Source of the DNA: a virus
Strand: one strand, 5' to 3'
DNA length: 64,000 nt
IMG/VR virus record: IMGVR_UViG_3300007539_000011
Location: 1-64,000 of that record
Under the pieces are notes generated by a model. That model was not told the DNA's origin, searched no databases, and saw nothing but the letters and a program-made list of their open reading frames with translations. The position numbers were made by a program, and so were the translations under genes. This document shows positions 1 through 8,700 of this stretch, piece by piece (the first letter of the stretch is position 1; every line of letters starts with the position of its first letter).

Positions 1-489
1 AAGTACAGTATCGCTGATGATAGACAAGAAGTAGAGCTGGCCGTAAGTCCGTCCCTCACACCCTCAAGCTACTATGACTCAGGCGCCATGCTCCGGGGTA
101 AGATAGACAGACTAATGATCTCCGAAGATGAAAAAACAGCGGTGGTCATTGATCTTAAGACGTCTAAAAGAGCTACTCTGCAATATGCGGGACCTCAATT
201 AGACTTCTATACTACTCTAATTTTTGGCGCCTATCCAAAGGTGCAAACTGTCAAGCAGGGCTTGTACTTCCTCACTCTAGGGCAGATGCTTTGGGCCCCC
301 ACAGCCAGAAGAATCTCCTATAAAATGGACGGTGAGAATAGTATAGTAGGGCGGGTCAACGGCGCGGTGAACGAATTCTACACTCAAGTAGTGCCTGAAA
401 TCCGAGTGCATACTCTATGTAAGTGGTGTATTTACAGGGAGATATGCAAGAAGGAGAGGAGGGCTCGTAGGGCTGCAGCAAAGGCCTAG
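1..489 (+). CDS. Cas4/RecB-like PD-(D/E)XK nuclease, C-terminal part
   Basis: The frame is open to the left edge, so only the C-terminal part is here; the Met at base 88 is internal. Visible motifs are GKIDRL, then VVIDLKTSK (the D-x-K of the PD-(D/E)XK nuclease core), then QLDFY (the QxxxY motif of RecB-type nucleases), and a terminal CKWCIYREIC cluster whose spacing fits the iron-sulfur cysteines of Cas4/AddB-type exonucleases. It lies 8 bases before the primase-helicase gene, so it is probably a replication or recombination exonuclease. The first Fe-S cysteine, usually near the N-terminus, would be outside the window. Confidence 0.75.
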   Translation, partial: KYSIADDRQEVELAVSPSLTPSSYYDSGAMLRGKIDRLMISEDEKTAVVIDLKTSKRATLQYAGPQLDFYTTLIFGAYPKVQTVKQGLYFLTLGQMLWAPTARRISYKMDGENSIVGRVNGAVNEFYTQVVPEIRVHTLCKWCIYREICKKERRARRAAAKA

Positions 490-497
490 GAGAGAGA

Positions 498-3400
498 ATG
501 AAGACCGGTAAGGTTTGGAAAGAACTAGGTCCTGAAACATGGGCCTCAATACTAGCAGACACTAAGTCCACATCTATTACTACAAGTGGCGCAGTAGTAA
601 AAGCCACATGCCCCTACCCGGACCATCATGATAACACCCCTAGCTTCTACATCAGAACCGACCTAGGTTTTGCTAAATGCTTCGGGTGTTCTAAATACTG
701 CTCTAACCCTGTACAATTTCTAGCCGCCATAAAAGGCGTATCAGATGCAGAGGCATTCCTAGAGCTTAGGTCTCACGGGGCTAAGCTGCCTCAGAGCCTA
801 GGAAAGAAGATCCGAGAGCAGGAGACTCGTAGGAAAATAAACGGAGAGATAGCTCTAGTGGCTAACTCCACGTTAGTATCTGCTGCTAAGAATAGGAAGA
901 ACCCTAGGTGGTCCTTCGCACAGAAGACTCTAGACTTTCTGGAATCTAGAGGCATACAAGCAGACCCTGCGCTTATCAGCCAGCTCCCTATCGGAGTTCT
1001 GCCTCCCTTTAGCGAGATAGAAAGAAGCTCCGAGCTTACCTGTAAGCCAGGTATAATGGAGTTCTTTAAGGGCTGGCTGCAAGATAGCTACAGTAACTTT
1101 GTAGGAGCCCTAGTCTTCTTCTACTATACAAGCCCCACAGAGATCTCCGGGTTTAGAATCAGGTATGAGTTCCTCAAGCCTGCTGTGTACAAAGACAAGC
1201 AGATCTTAGCTATAGGCCCAAAAGGGGACGATACTGAGATAGGGTTCTTTGGGCTGGGTAACTTTGCAGCAAAGATCGGTGGCAATCAAAGGGCTAAGAA
1301 CCCGTGGAAAGCCTCTGATGCTCTGGTCGTAGAGGGAGAGTTCGACCTTCTATCCATACTTGTCAAATATCACACAGTAGAGAAGGTTACCTTAGACCCT
1401 ATCCTCTGCACTCAAGGCAGCCTGATGTCCAACCTGGACTCTGCTAAAACCTTGGGAATAGACAAGTTATACCTCTGCCTAGACAATCACCATAAAGACT
1501 CCGGTGGGCTGCTAAGGCTAAAAGAAGTCCTCTCGTCTACAAGCCTAGACTGTTACGTGTTTGATTGGACTCTGGATGTAAAAGACCCTGACGAAGCCGT
1601 GTCGTTCCTAGGGTGGGACGTAACTAAGGAGGCGATGTTCTCCTACGTCCGAGGAAAGAGAAAGAACTTTACAAGAGCTGTGCGGTGGTGCGTAGATGTA
1701 GCTAAAGATGCTATAGATGCGTGCGACCCGGATGATCTTAGATCTATTCTCTCTGAGACCTCTGCTATAGGAAAGTGCCTGCTTAATCCTTTGGATAACA
1801 GAGCGTTCGTCTCCACTGTAGCGGAGGAGACGGGGATCTCTAAAGCTTTACTGACAGAATCTATCCTGGGTAGAGCTGAGACAGAGAAGGGGTTTATCTA
1901 TCGAACTGCTATGGAAGTTCGAGAGATATACGAGTTCATAGGTTTAGAGTTTGACAGCTCTCGTACTAACCTTCTCGTATGGCAAAAAGAGCACCGAAGG
2001 CTTAGGTCTATCGATGTGACTAAAGGCCTAGGAGACCTTATTTCTTCCATGTCCACAGACCTGGGCGCCCTTGTTTGCTGGGCGGAAGAAAACTTAGGGC
2101 TGCCTGACTTTGTTAAGTACACGGGAACCGGGGAAAAAAGAGTAGAGAACTCTCTCCTGCGGCAAACTCAGCTTCAAGAGTCGTACCTAAGGCTGTCCTT
2201 AGCTGAGATCCTAAAAGTTACTCCTATGGCTGGGAACTTAAGAAAGTTCGGCCAGGGCGCTCACTACGTAAACACTGGAGATAGTAGCTCCGACAAAGTC
2301 TTTAAATGGGTAGTAGTAAACGGGGATGCGGTATATGTATCCTCTCCGGTCACGGGAGAAGATCTTACTTGGCAAGAGTACACAGAGCCTACCCTGGGAG
2401 ATATCTACTTCGATCTAGATAAGAGGGCCTACTGGTCCGAAGAGCTCTCTACTGTGGCCGACTTAAATAATGCTTCCACGGAAGAGCTCACAATCTCAGA
2501 GTGCTGGGAAACTGTCTTCAATATGCTGAAGGACGGGTGGACTATAGAAGAGGGCGACGCTGGTATGGAATACCTAACGAACGCCTTCTTCGTAAACACG
2601 ATTAATACATGCGTAGGCAGGCATCTGTACACTATTATAAACGGAGAGAGGAGCACGGGTAAATCCTCCCTCGCAGAGCTTCTATGCAGCTCCAACTATG
2701 ACTGGAGGCTGCTTGAGTGCGTGCACAGCTCTGATACTTACTCATCTGCAGGCGTTAGAAACTCTATGGACGGCAGAGCCGGCGGGTACTTCTGTGATGA
2801 GTTCGAGCTAAGCCATAAGAATCCTAAGAGGTCTAAGGCTGTAACAGAGATCCTAAGCGATCAGAGAGGCCTAGTTCAAAAGTCTGAGCACGTAGTACAG
2901 CACGGGGCACCTGGGGGCGGTCAGCGTAGGTATGTACTTAAGTACCAAGCTTGGGCGTGCGCTATCGAGTCTTTAAGAGACCCTGCTGACATCAGCCGAT
3001 ACGTAAAGCTAAAGACCAAAAAGATAGAAGGAAAGACCTCTCCCAAGAAAACAATCTCTGATAAGTATGGAGTAGAGGTTGTACGTAAATGCAGAAGGTT
3101 CTTAACTCTAGGTGTATACAAGTACGCTCCAGAGTTCCTTCAGAATATAAAAGAGCTTAAAGACGCTTTCCACGGGGATGGAACCTCTACCGAGGTAACC
3201 AAGCAGATGAAAGAGCTGCAAAAGCAAGCAGGAGGGCCGGTCCCCGGCCGCCTACTAGAGTCTGCTATAATCACAGCAGCCATCGGCAAGCTTGCTGGTA
3301 GGAACCCTTTTAAGTACATCTCAGAGTTCGTGAGGAGCCAAAAGACCTCTATTAGCGTGATGACTGACTCTGTTGAAAGTCGAGACCTACTCAGTGATAT

Positions 3401-3821
3401 CCTCTCTAGTTCTGTGCGGTATCAAGAGATTGGTAATGTTACCGGAAAGGTAACCATACGCCATCTACTGACAGACAGCACTGACAGGGAGCGTTTGGGG
3501 AGCTTAGGAGTAGGGTTAACCTATAAGGCCTACATGGATAAAAGGTCCTCTAAGAAAGTGCACCACTACCTAGTGATCGAGTGGAACACTCTTCTCCTTA
3601 ACCTACTAAGGCCCAATAAGCCTCAAGAGTACGGCAGGTACGAAACTGCCCAGAAGCTAAAGGCACGGCTATCCACAGACCCCTGCGCACTAGAGTGGTC
3701 AGACACTCTAAGAAAGCGCCTTGGGAGCAAAAAGAAGTTTGTGAAAGTCGGAGTTAAGTCTAGCGATATGACTATCTACGACCTTACACCTATGTTCGAG
3801 GACTGGGAAAATGATGATTAA
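498..3821 (+). CDS. Primase-helicase (CHC2 zinc finger, TOPRIM, P-loop helicase)
   Basis: This 1107-residue protein probably makes RNA primers and unwinds DNA at the phage fork. Near the N-terminus, CPYPDHHDNTPSF followed by CFGCSKYC is a CHC2-type zinc-binding primase domain. ALVVEGEFDLLSIL and LYLCLDNH are TOPRIM motifs. A C-terminal ATPase shows Walker A GERSTGKSS near residue 720 and an acidic Walker B in YFCDEFELSH. That ATPase looks more like the D5/SF3-type helicases of large viruses than like DnaB/T7 gp4; I infer this from layout only. SD sequence AGGAGAGAG precedes ATG 498. It overlaps the polymerase gene by 11 bases. Confidence 0.85.
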   Translation: MKTGKVWKELGPETWASILADTKSTSITTSGAVVKATCPYPDHHDNTPSFYIRTDLGFAKCFGCSKYCSNPVQFLAAIKGVSDAEAFLELRSHGAKLPQSLGKKIREQETRRKINGEIALVANSTLVSAAKNRKNPRWSFAQKTLDFLESRGIQADPALISQLPIGVLPPFSEIERSSELTCKPGIMEFFKGWLQDSYSNFVGALVFFYYTSPTEISGFRIRYEFLKPAVYKDKQILAIGPKGDDTEIGFFGLGNFAAKIGGNQRAKNPWKASDALVVEGEFDLLSILVKYHTVEKVTLDPILCTQGSLMSNLDSAKTLGIDKLYLCLDNHHKDSGGLLRLKEVLSSTSLDCYVFDWTLDVKDPDEAVSFLGWDVTKEAMFSYVRGKRKNFTRAVRWCVDVAKDAIDACDPDDLRSILSETSAIGKCLLNPLDNRAFVSTVAEETGISKALLTESILGRAETEKGFIYRTAMEVREIYEFIGLEFDSSRTNLLVWQKEHRRLRSIDVTKGLGDLISSMSTDLGALVCWAEENLGLPDFVKYTGTGEKRVENSLLRQTQLQESYLRLSLAEILKVTPMAGNLRKFGQGAHYVNTGDSSSDKVFKWVVVNGDAVYVSSPVTGEDLTWQEYTEPTLGDIYFDLDKRAYWSEELSTVADLNNASTEELTISECWETVFNMLKDGWTIEEGDAGMEYLTNAFFVNTINTCVGRHLYTIINGERSTGKSSLAELLCSSNYDWRLLECVHSSDTYSSAGVRNSMDGRAGGYFCDEFELSHKNPKRSKAVTEILSDQRGLVQKSEHVVQHGAPGGGQRRYVLKYQAWACAIESLRDPADISRYVKLKTKKIEGKTSPKKTISDKYGVEVVRKCRRFLTLGVYKYAPEFLQNIKELKDAFHGDGTSTEVTKQMKELQKQAGGPVPGRLLESAIITAAIGKLAGRNPFKYISEFVRSQKTSISVMTDSVESRDLLSDILSSSVRYQEIGNVTGKVTIRHLLTDSTDRERLGSLGVGLTYKAYMDKRSSKKVHHYLVIEWNTLLLNLLRPNKPQEYGRYETAQKLKARLSTDPCALEWSDTLRKRLGSKKKFVKVGVKSSDMTIYDLTPMFEDWENDD

Positions 3822-6800
3822 GCCATCCTCTTGTATGGGGTGCCCCCTATACGAGAGTAAATGCTACGAGCCTGGAGGTATCTCCAGCAACTGTAAAACA
3901 GTGATCATGTCGAGCTGCCCTCCTAGCTGGGGGGGCCTGTTCACAGATAAAGGCGCTCAGCTTCTGAGAGGAGTAGTATACAACCTTATCCAGGAAGAGA
4001 GAGGTCAAGAAGTACAGCCGGTAACAGAGATGGCCGCATCTCTTCAGTATATGTACACTACTTACTGCCACTCAGAGTCTCTGGTAAAGAAAGAGATAGA
4101 GTACTGCAGAAACACACTAGGAATGCAGAAGCTATGTGATCTCTCTCCCGACATGATTATCTGCCTGGGAACAGAGCCGGCTGTATTCTTCCAGCTTCCT
4201 AAGGTAAACCAGAGAGATCTTCGCGGTAGGGTAATGGAGTACACCTTACCCACTGGGAAGAAAGTAAGCTTAGTGTTCACCCTAAGCTTGCATTATCTAC
4301 TTGGCAGTCCCGGAGTGTACTCGCTTATAAAGGGAGATATCAGCCGAGCAGCTAAGATCCTAAAGGGCCTCCAAATGGAGCCCGTTGATCCGGAGAAGTT
4401 TAGGGATGTGTATGATATTCCTTGGACTCTCGAAGATGTAAAAGAGGCTTGCGCGGAGTACAGCTCCTACTCAGATGGAAAGCCAGTCTCCCAAACTCTT
4501 ATGAGCTTAGATACAGAGACTAACACTCTCCATGCCTGGTGGCATGAGAGCAAAATCATCTCTGTCTCTGCAGGCTTCGGAAAGGGGAAGGCTCTTAGCT
4601 TTATGGTAGAGCATAAAGAGGCTCCTTACTCCCTAGAAGACGTAGCCCCGCACGTATTCAAAGTAACTATGTCTGACCACCCTAAAGGCTGGTGGAACTA
4701 TAAGTTCGACTTGAATATGTTCAGACACTCTCTTGTAAGAAGGGTAGAGGCCAGAATGACTCCCGGTCTTCTATCGGACATTGAGAGAGAAGTCGGAAAG
4801 CCTTGGTCTCAGATAAAAGAAGCCGGAGGTGTGTACAACACTCGTTGGGACGGGCTGCTGGGAGAGCATATCCTAGATGAGGATAAAAACGGGTGGTACG
4901 GCTTAAAGACAGCTGTAGCTGACTATAAGTTTGAGCTGTACGGTTATGAGGACATGCTATCTACAGAGTTTAGTAAGATAGAGACTTCGGCTAAAGAAAG
5001 AGTGCAGAGCCAGCTAAGCTCAATGTCCTTAAAAGACTTGGGAGTAGCTTCACCTAACTACGCCGACAGCGTTACTCCCTCTACTCTCAAAGAAGAGTAT
5101 GAGAGCCTAAAGTCTGGAATGAAGAGAAAGCTCAAGAGGGCCAAGTCAAGAGGAGAAGAAATTAAAACTCTTCGACTGCAAGACAAGATCTCTGAGGCTC
5201 AGCAGGAGTACAAGTCGCTTAAGTCGAGAGTAGATAAGGCTACCAAAAAAGAGACTGAGAAGTTCTACGTCAAGAAGCCTAAGGTTGCCGGAGAGCCTAC
5301 TCTTTACACGTATGAAGACCTTCCTGCCTCTACTCTTCTCCTATACGGCGCTATAGATGCTGATGCTACGGCTGAGATATGCCTAGAGCAAAGAAGAAAA
5401 GTAGCTAAAGAAGACCCTAAGAGTGCAGCCGAGGCGTCTTCAAGAAAGAGAATGCTGAACCTAATGGACCGGCACTACCTGCCTCTTACGGAAAGATTGG
5501 CCCTTATGCAGGTAGAGGGCGTATTTACTGACAAAGCTCACATAGAAGAGCTCAGGTCTCGGCTGACTAATGATATAGAAGCCGTGGACTCTGAAATTAG
5601 GTCTAAGCTAGCGGAAGACTTTCCAAGCATGGATCTGACCTCTGTTAACCTTAACAGCGGGTCTCAGCTAGGTAATATAATCTTCGGATACTATGGCCTT
5701 CCAGTCCTAGAAGAGACAGAGAAGGGCGAGCCTAGCCTCACGGATTCGGTCCTGCAGAGGTATCACAAAGAGCACGGTAACTCTGTCGCTATGCTCGTCT
5801 CCAAGTACAGGAAGCTGAACAAAGCCCTGTCAGACTTTGTAGAGAAGCTAGACTATCTATCTGGCTACGACTCTAGGCTTCACGGCAATATACACCTTAA
5901 CGGAGCTAAGACCGGCCGTACCTCTTCCTCTGACCCTAACCTCCAAAACATCACTGAAAGAGTCGTGATCACGGAGCCGGATGAAACCAAGTCAGAGTAT
6001 GTTATTAAGAAGATTATTACAGCTTCACCTATAACAGACCCAGATAACCCAGGGTGGTCCTTTGGTCTTCCCAGAAGTTACTTCATGGATAAGTATAACT
6101 GGGAAGAAGGCGAAAAGCTTGTTGTAGTCGATGCAGATCTTAGTGGGGCCGAGGTTAAAGTAATGACTCGGTTTGCGCCGGATAAAGGGCTAATAAAAGC
6201 CCTGACCGACGGGTTCGACGCCCACAGCTGGATAACCTCTGAGATCCACGGGATACCATACGAGGATATACAGACAAAGAGAAAGCTGGATACGGAAGAG
6301 GGTAAGCGCTTGGACAACCTGCGTGGCGGGACTAAAGGCGTTGTCTTTAAGATTCTCTACGGAGGTGAGCCAGACGATCAAGCACTAAAAGAGCTAATCT
6401 TTCAAAGATTTCCCGGCATTCCTAAGTACCTAGAAGAGGTCCGTAGGGCTGTGCATAGGGACGGTAAGGTGTTTACCCCTAATGGTAGGGCTAGAAGATT
6501 TCCTCTGGTTAAAGTAGATAGGTGGGTCGCTTCTCGTAATGAGCGACAGGCTATCAACTATAACATTCAAAGCTACTGCTCAGACATTGTCCTTAACATG
6601 CTCGTTAACCTGGCTAACAACATGCATGAAATTAGGGGCCGAATGATGCTTACAGTGCACGACTCAGTGGTTTTTGAGTGCCCTGAGTCTGAGGTTAGTA
6701 AGCTTCCTGACTTTCTGCAGAAGCACATCACAGAGCATATCTCTAATGAGTTCCCGGATATTCCAGTGCCTATGACCTTTGGGTACAAGATAGGATGGAA

Positions 6801-6873
6801 CTACGGTGATATGTACTCACTAAAAGACTGGATAAATATGTCAAAAGATAGCGAACCTACTAAAGGAGTGTAG
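3811..6873 (+). CDS. Family A DNA polymerase with N-terminal uracil-DNA-glycosylase-like domain
   Basis: The phage replicative polymerase, 1020 residues. The first ~170 residues resemble a family 4/5 uracil-DNA glycosylase fold: CMGCPLYESKC, GLFTDKGAQLLRG and DMIICLGTEPA. A DEDD 3'-5' exonuclease follows (SLDTET with D234 and E236, WWNYKFDLNMF, AIDADATAEI). Polymerase motifs are complete: GAKTGRTSSSDPNLQN, motif A VVVDADLSGAE (D774), motif B RGGTKGVVFKILYG (R838, K842), motif C LTVHDSVVFE (H950, D951). A charged, coiled-coil-like insertion lies between exonuclease and polymerase (about residues 390-490). Its start overlaps the end of the primase gene. Whether the glycosylase-like part is catalytic or structural cannot be told. 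Confidence 0.93.
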   Translation: MMIKPSSCMGCPLYESKCYEPGGISSNCKTVIMSSCPPSWGGLFTDKGAQLLRGVVYNLIQEERGQEVQPVTEMAASLQYMYTTYCHSESLVKKEIEYCRNTLGMQKLCDLSPDMIICLGTEPAVFFQLPKVNQRDLRGRVMEYTLPTGKKVSLVFTLSLHYLLGSPGVYSLIKGDISRAAKILKGLQMEPVDPEKFRDVYDIPWTLEDVKEACAEYSSYSDGKPVSQTLMSLDTETNTLHAWWHESKIISVSAGFGKGKALSFMVEHKEAPYSLEDVAPHVFKVTMSDHPKGWWNYKFDLNMFRHSLVRRVEARMTPGLLSDIEREVGKPWSQIKEAGGVYNTRWDGLLGEHILDEDKNGWYGLKTAVADYKFELYGYEDMLSTEFSKIETSAKERVQSQLSSMSLKDLGVASPNYADSVTPSTLKEEYESLKSGMKRKLKRAKSRGEEIKTLRLQDKISEAQQEYKSLKSRVDKATKKETEKFYVKKPKVAGEPTLYTYEDLPASTLLLYGAIDADATAEICLEQRRKVAKEDPKSAAEASSRKRMLNLMDRHYLPLTERLALMQVEGVFTDKAHIEELRSRLTNDIEAVDSEIRSKLAEDFPSMDLTSVNLNSGSQLGNIIFGYYGLPVLEETEKGEPSLTDSVLQRYHKEHGNSVAMLVSKYRKLNKALSDFVEKLDYLSGYDSRLHGNIHLNGAKTGRTSSSDPNLQNITERVVITEPDETKSEYVIKKIITASPITDPDNPGWSFGLPRSYFMDKYNWEEGEKLVVVDADLSGAEVKVMTRFAPDKGLIKALTDGFDAHSWITSEIHGIPYEDIQTKRKLDTEEGKRLDNLRGGTKGVVFKILYGGEPDDQALKELIFQRFPGIPKYLEEVRRAVHRDGKVFTPNGRARRFPLVKVDRWVASRNERQAINYNIQSYCSDIVLNMLVNLANNMHEIRGRMMLTVHDSVVFECPESEVSKLPDFLQKHITEHISNEFPDIPVPMTFGYKIGWNYGDMYSLKDWINMSKDSEPTKGV

Positions 6874-6962
6874 CTATCAAGATAGTACTTCCAAAGTCTA
6901 AAAAGAGCAGCTGTAAGCTGACGGGCTTCTTCAACGCCCTCTTCTTCTGGGTCACTATTATC

Positions 6963-7151
6963 GTGACATTCAAAGAATGGCTTAAGCATAAAAGCATTCA
7001 AGAAGCCAACTCTGCAGTGGTTAAGATTAACGGCAGAGAGATTAAAGCGTCCTCAGTCGAGATAAAAGATGGGCACATATACGTTGACGGAGTGTATGTG
7101 TGCCCATCTAAGGTAGAGAGCGTCTCCTTGAAAGATCCTAATAAAAGTTGA
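6963..7151 (+). CDS. Small unknown protein
   Basis: A 62-residue reading using GTG 6963. The product (TFKEWLKHKSIQEAN..., then GHIYVDGVYVCPSKVES) looks like a small beta-rich domain and matches no family I know. No ribosome binding site precedes this GTG. The same frame is open back to base 6864 and encodes a hydrophobic stretch (GFFNALFFWVTIIV), and a good SD, AAAGGAG at 6862-6868, lies 7 bases before an ATC codon at 6876. The real protein may therefore be about 91 residues with a membrane segment and a non-AUG start. The 3' end overlaps the terminase gene on the other strand by 14 bases. Confidence 0.5.
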   Translation: MTFKEWLKHKSIQEANSAVVKINGREIKASSVEIKDGHIYVDGVYVCPSKVESVSLKDPNKS

Positions 7152-8700
7152 GATCTTTCATCATGACCTTAGCCGCCACCCATGCGAATACTTGAGCGTG
7201 AAAGGCGTCATCCGGGTTAGAAGGACTATGAGTCCAAATCTTCTTTCCTGATGGGGTAGTCTCTTCATAGAGAGCCAGCATGTCCTTAAAGGCCATTCCC
7301 ATCAAATCCCTAGAGAGGTACTTAACTCTCCGCTTCTTAATAGTCATCATATAGTTGTCTATAAGGGTGGTCTTATCTGCTAAGTACCTATCTACTCCAT
7401 TCCACTTGAGCGGAGTTGCACTGGATCCGTATTGCAGCTGAGCCACCTTGGCTTTGCCGCTCACTTTTTTAGCTAGCAGCGAGTTAGCAAGGGCGCCCTC
7501 TCCCGCGTCTCCTACTATAAATGATGCTCCAAACTTGCTCATGTGCTTAGCTATGTCTTCAACTACTTCTACGGGGTTTTGATCTGGGTATATCTTAAAC
7601 CACCTAGTTGTTACACTCCCTGCATGGTCTACCCCAAAGATCCATGCTGCAGTTCTAGACTTACCCTTAGTTCCTCCTCCGCTCCAGTCTATACCTCCGA
7701 CTGTGCACATGAAGGGCCCTACAGGGGGCTTTTCAAATGATGCTAGGCCGCAACACTTATTGAGGTCTTCTATGGATAGCAGCCTAGTACCTAGAGAGTC
7801 ACTTACCCCTAGTACCTCGTTCTTGAATTTAGACTCAGTGTACAGGTTCAACTTCTCTAGTATTCTGCCCCACCTGGTCTGGTCTTCTATGTTCTGCGGT
7901 AGTATTAGCTGAGGTACGTGGAATCCTTTCATCCTAAAAAAAGCGGGGTCGTCAGGGGTGGCGTCCTTAGGTATAGGGTGCATGTCCACCCAGCGCCCTT
8001 CTCTTGGGTTCACGTACTTGGAGCAGTGCAGGCACTCTATTCCCTTCTTTCCTATACCCTTTGTGGTTCTATAAAAGCTGTACTTACCGCATCCTGAGCA
8101 CTTTACGCACCATTCGCTCTGTGTAGAGTTGTCCCACAGAAACTGTATAGTGTTCTCCATGGTAAGAGGGGTCCCCATATAGCTTGTGTATGCAAATGGA
8201 GAGTTAGCCAAGCACTCGTTAATAACAGGCACTACCTCATCGTAGATAATGTTCTGTACCTCATCGTAAACCACTCTATCCGCAGATATACCTCGCGCAC
8301 GATCTGGATTATCTGTGGCATAAGAGAATAGAAGTTCGGAGCCGTTAGCTAGGATCTTCAGAAATACGTTGTCTGAAGCTCCCGCTGCGAAAGCCTTAAT
8401 GTCTGGGCTATGCCTGAGAATCTTTCCTACTCTCGTGGTAGAAAAGGTTGAGGTCTGCTTCAGCGATGGGGATATGTACAAGGTCTTAAAGAAGGGCGTA
8501 CATACCGCATCAACGATGCTAAAGCCCGCGGCTGATACGGATTTACCCACCTGTCGTCCGCACATCAAGATAGAGCTTCTATAATCACCAGAGTACAGCT
8601 GGTGGTAAAACGGGTAGTCTTGCAGGCTAAACCGAGAGCCATCTAGCCATAGTAAATTCTCGGCAACACTCAGTCTGGAGCTAGTAATAGTTATGTCCAA
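7138..8700 (-). CDS. Terminase large subunit, GpA-like
   Basis: The DNA packaging motor and nuclease. An N-terminal ATPase has Walker A CGRQVGKS and Walker B DRVVYDEVQ. A zinc-ribbon-like insertion follows (CSGCGKY ... CLHCSKY), as seen in lambda GpA-type terminases. The C-terminal RNase H-like nuclease has GGIDWSGGGTKGKS (first acidic residue), VGDAGEGALANSLL and a late DDAFHAQVFAW. I chose TTG 8700 because GAGG lies 8 bases upstream and the product then begins just before the adapter segment AENLLWLDGSRF; the frame itself is open to an ATG at 8781 that would run deep into the opposite gene. No small terminase is in view. Confidence 0.9.
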   Translation of the reverse strand: MDITITSSRLSVAENLLWLDGSRFSLQDYPFYHQLYSGDYRSSILMCGRQVGKSVSAAGFSIVDAVCTPFFKTLYISPSLKQTSTFSTTRVGKILRHSPDIKAFAAGASDNVFLKILANGSELLFSYATDNPDRARGISADRVVYDEVQNIIYDEVVPVINECLANSPFAYTSYMGTPLTMENTIQFLWDNSTQSEWCVKCSGCGKYSFYRTTKGIGKKGIECLHCSKYVNPREGRWVDMHPIPKDATPDDPAFFRMKGFHVPQLILPQNIEDQTRWGRILEKLNLYTESKFKNEVLGVSDSLGTRLLSIEDLNKCCGLASFEKPPVGPFMCTVGGIDWSGGGTKGKSRTAAWIFGVDHAGSVTTRWFKIYPDQNPVEVVEDIAKHMSKFGASFIVGDAGEGALANSLLAKKVSGKAKVAQLQYGSSATPLKWNGVDRYLADKTTLIDNYMMTIKKRRVKYLSRDLMGMAFKDMLALYEETTPSGKKIWTHSPSNPDDAFHAQVFAWVAAKVMMKDLNFY

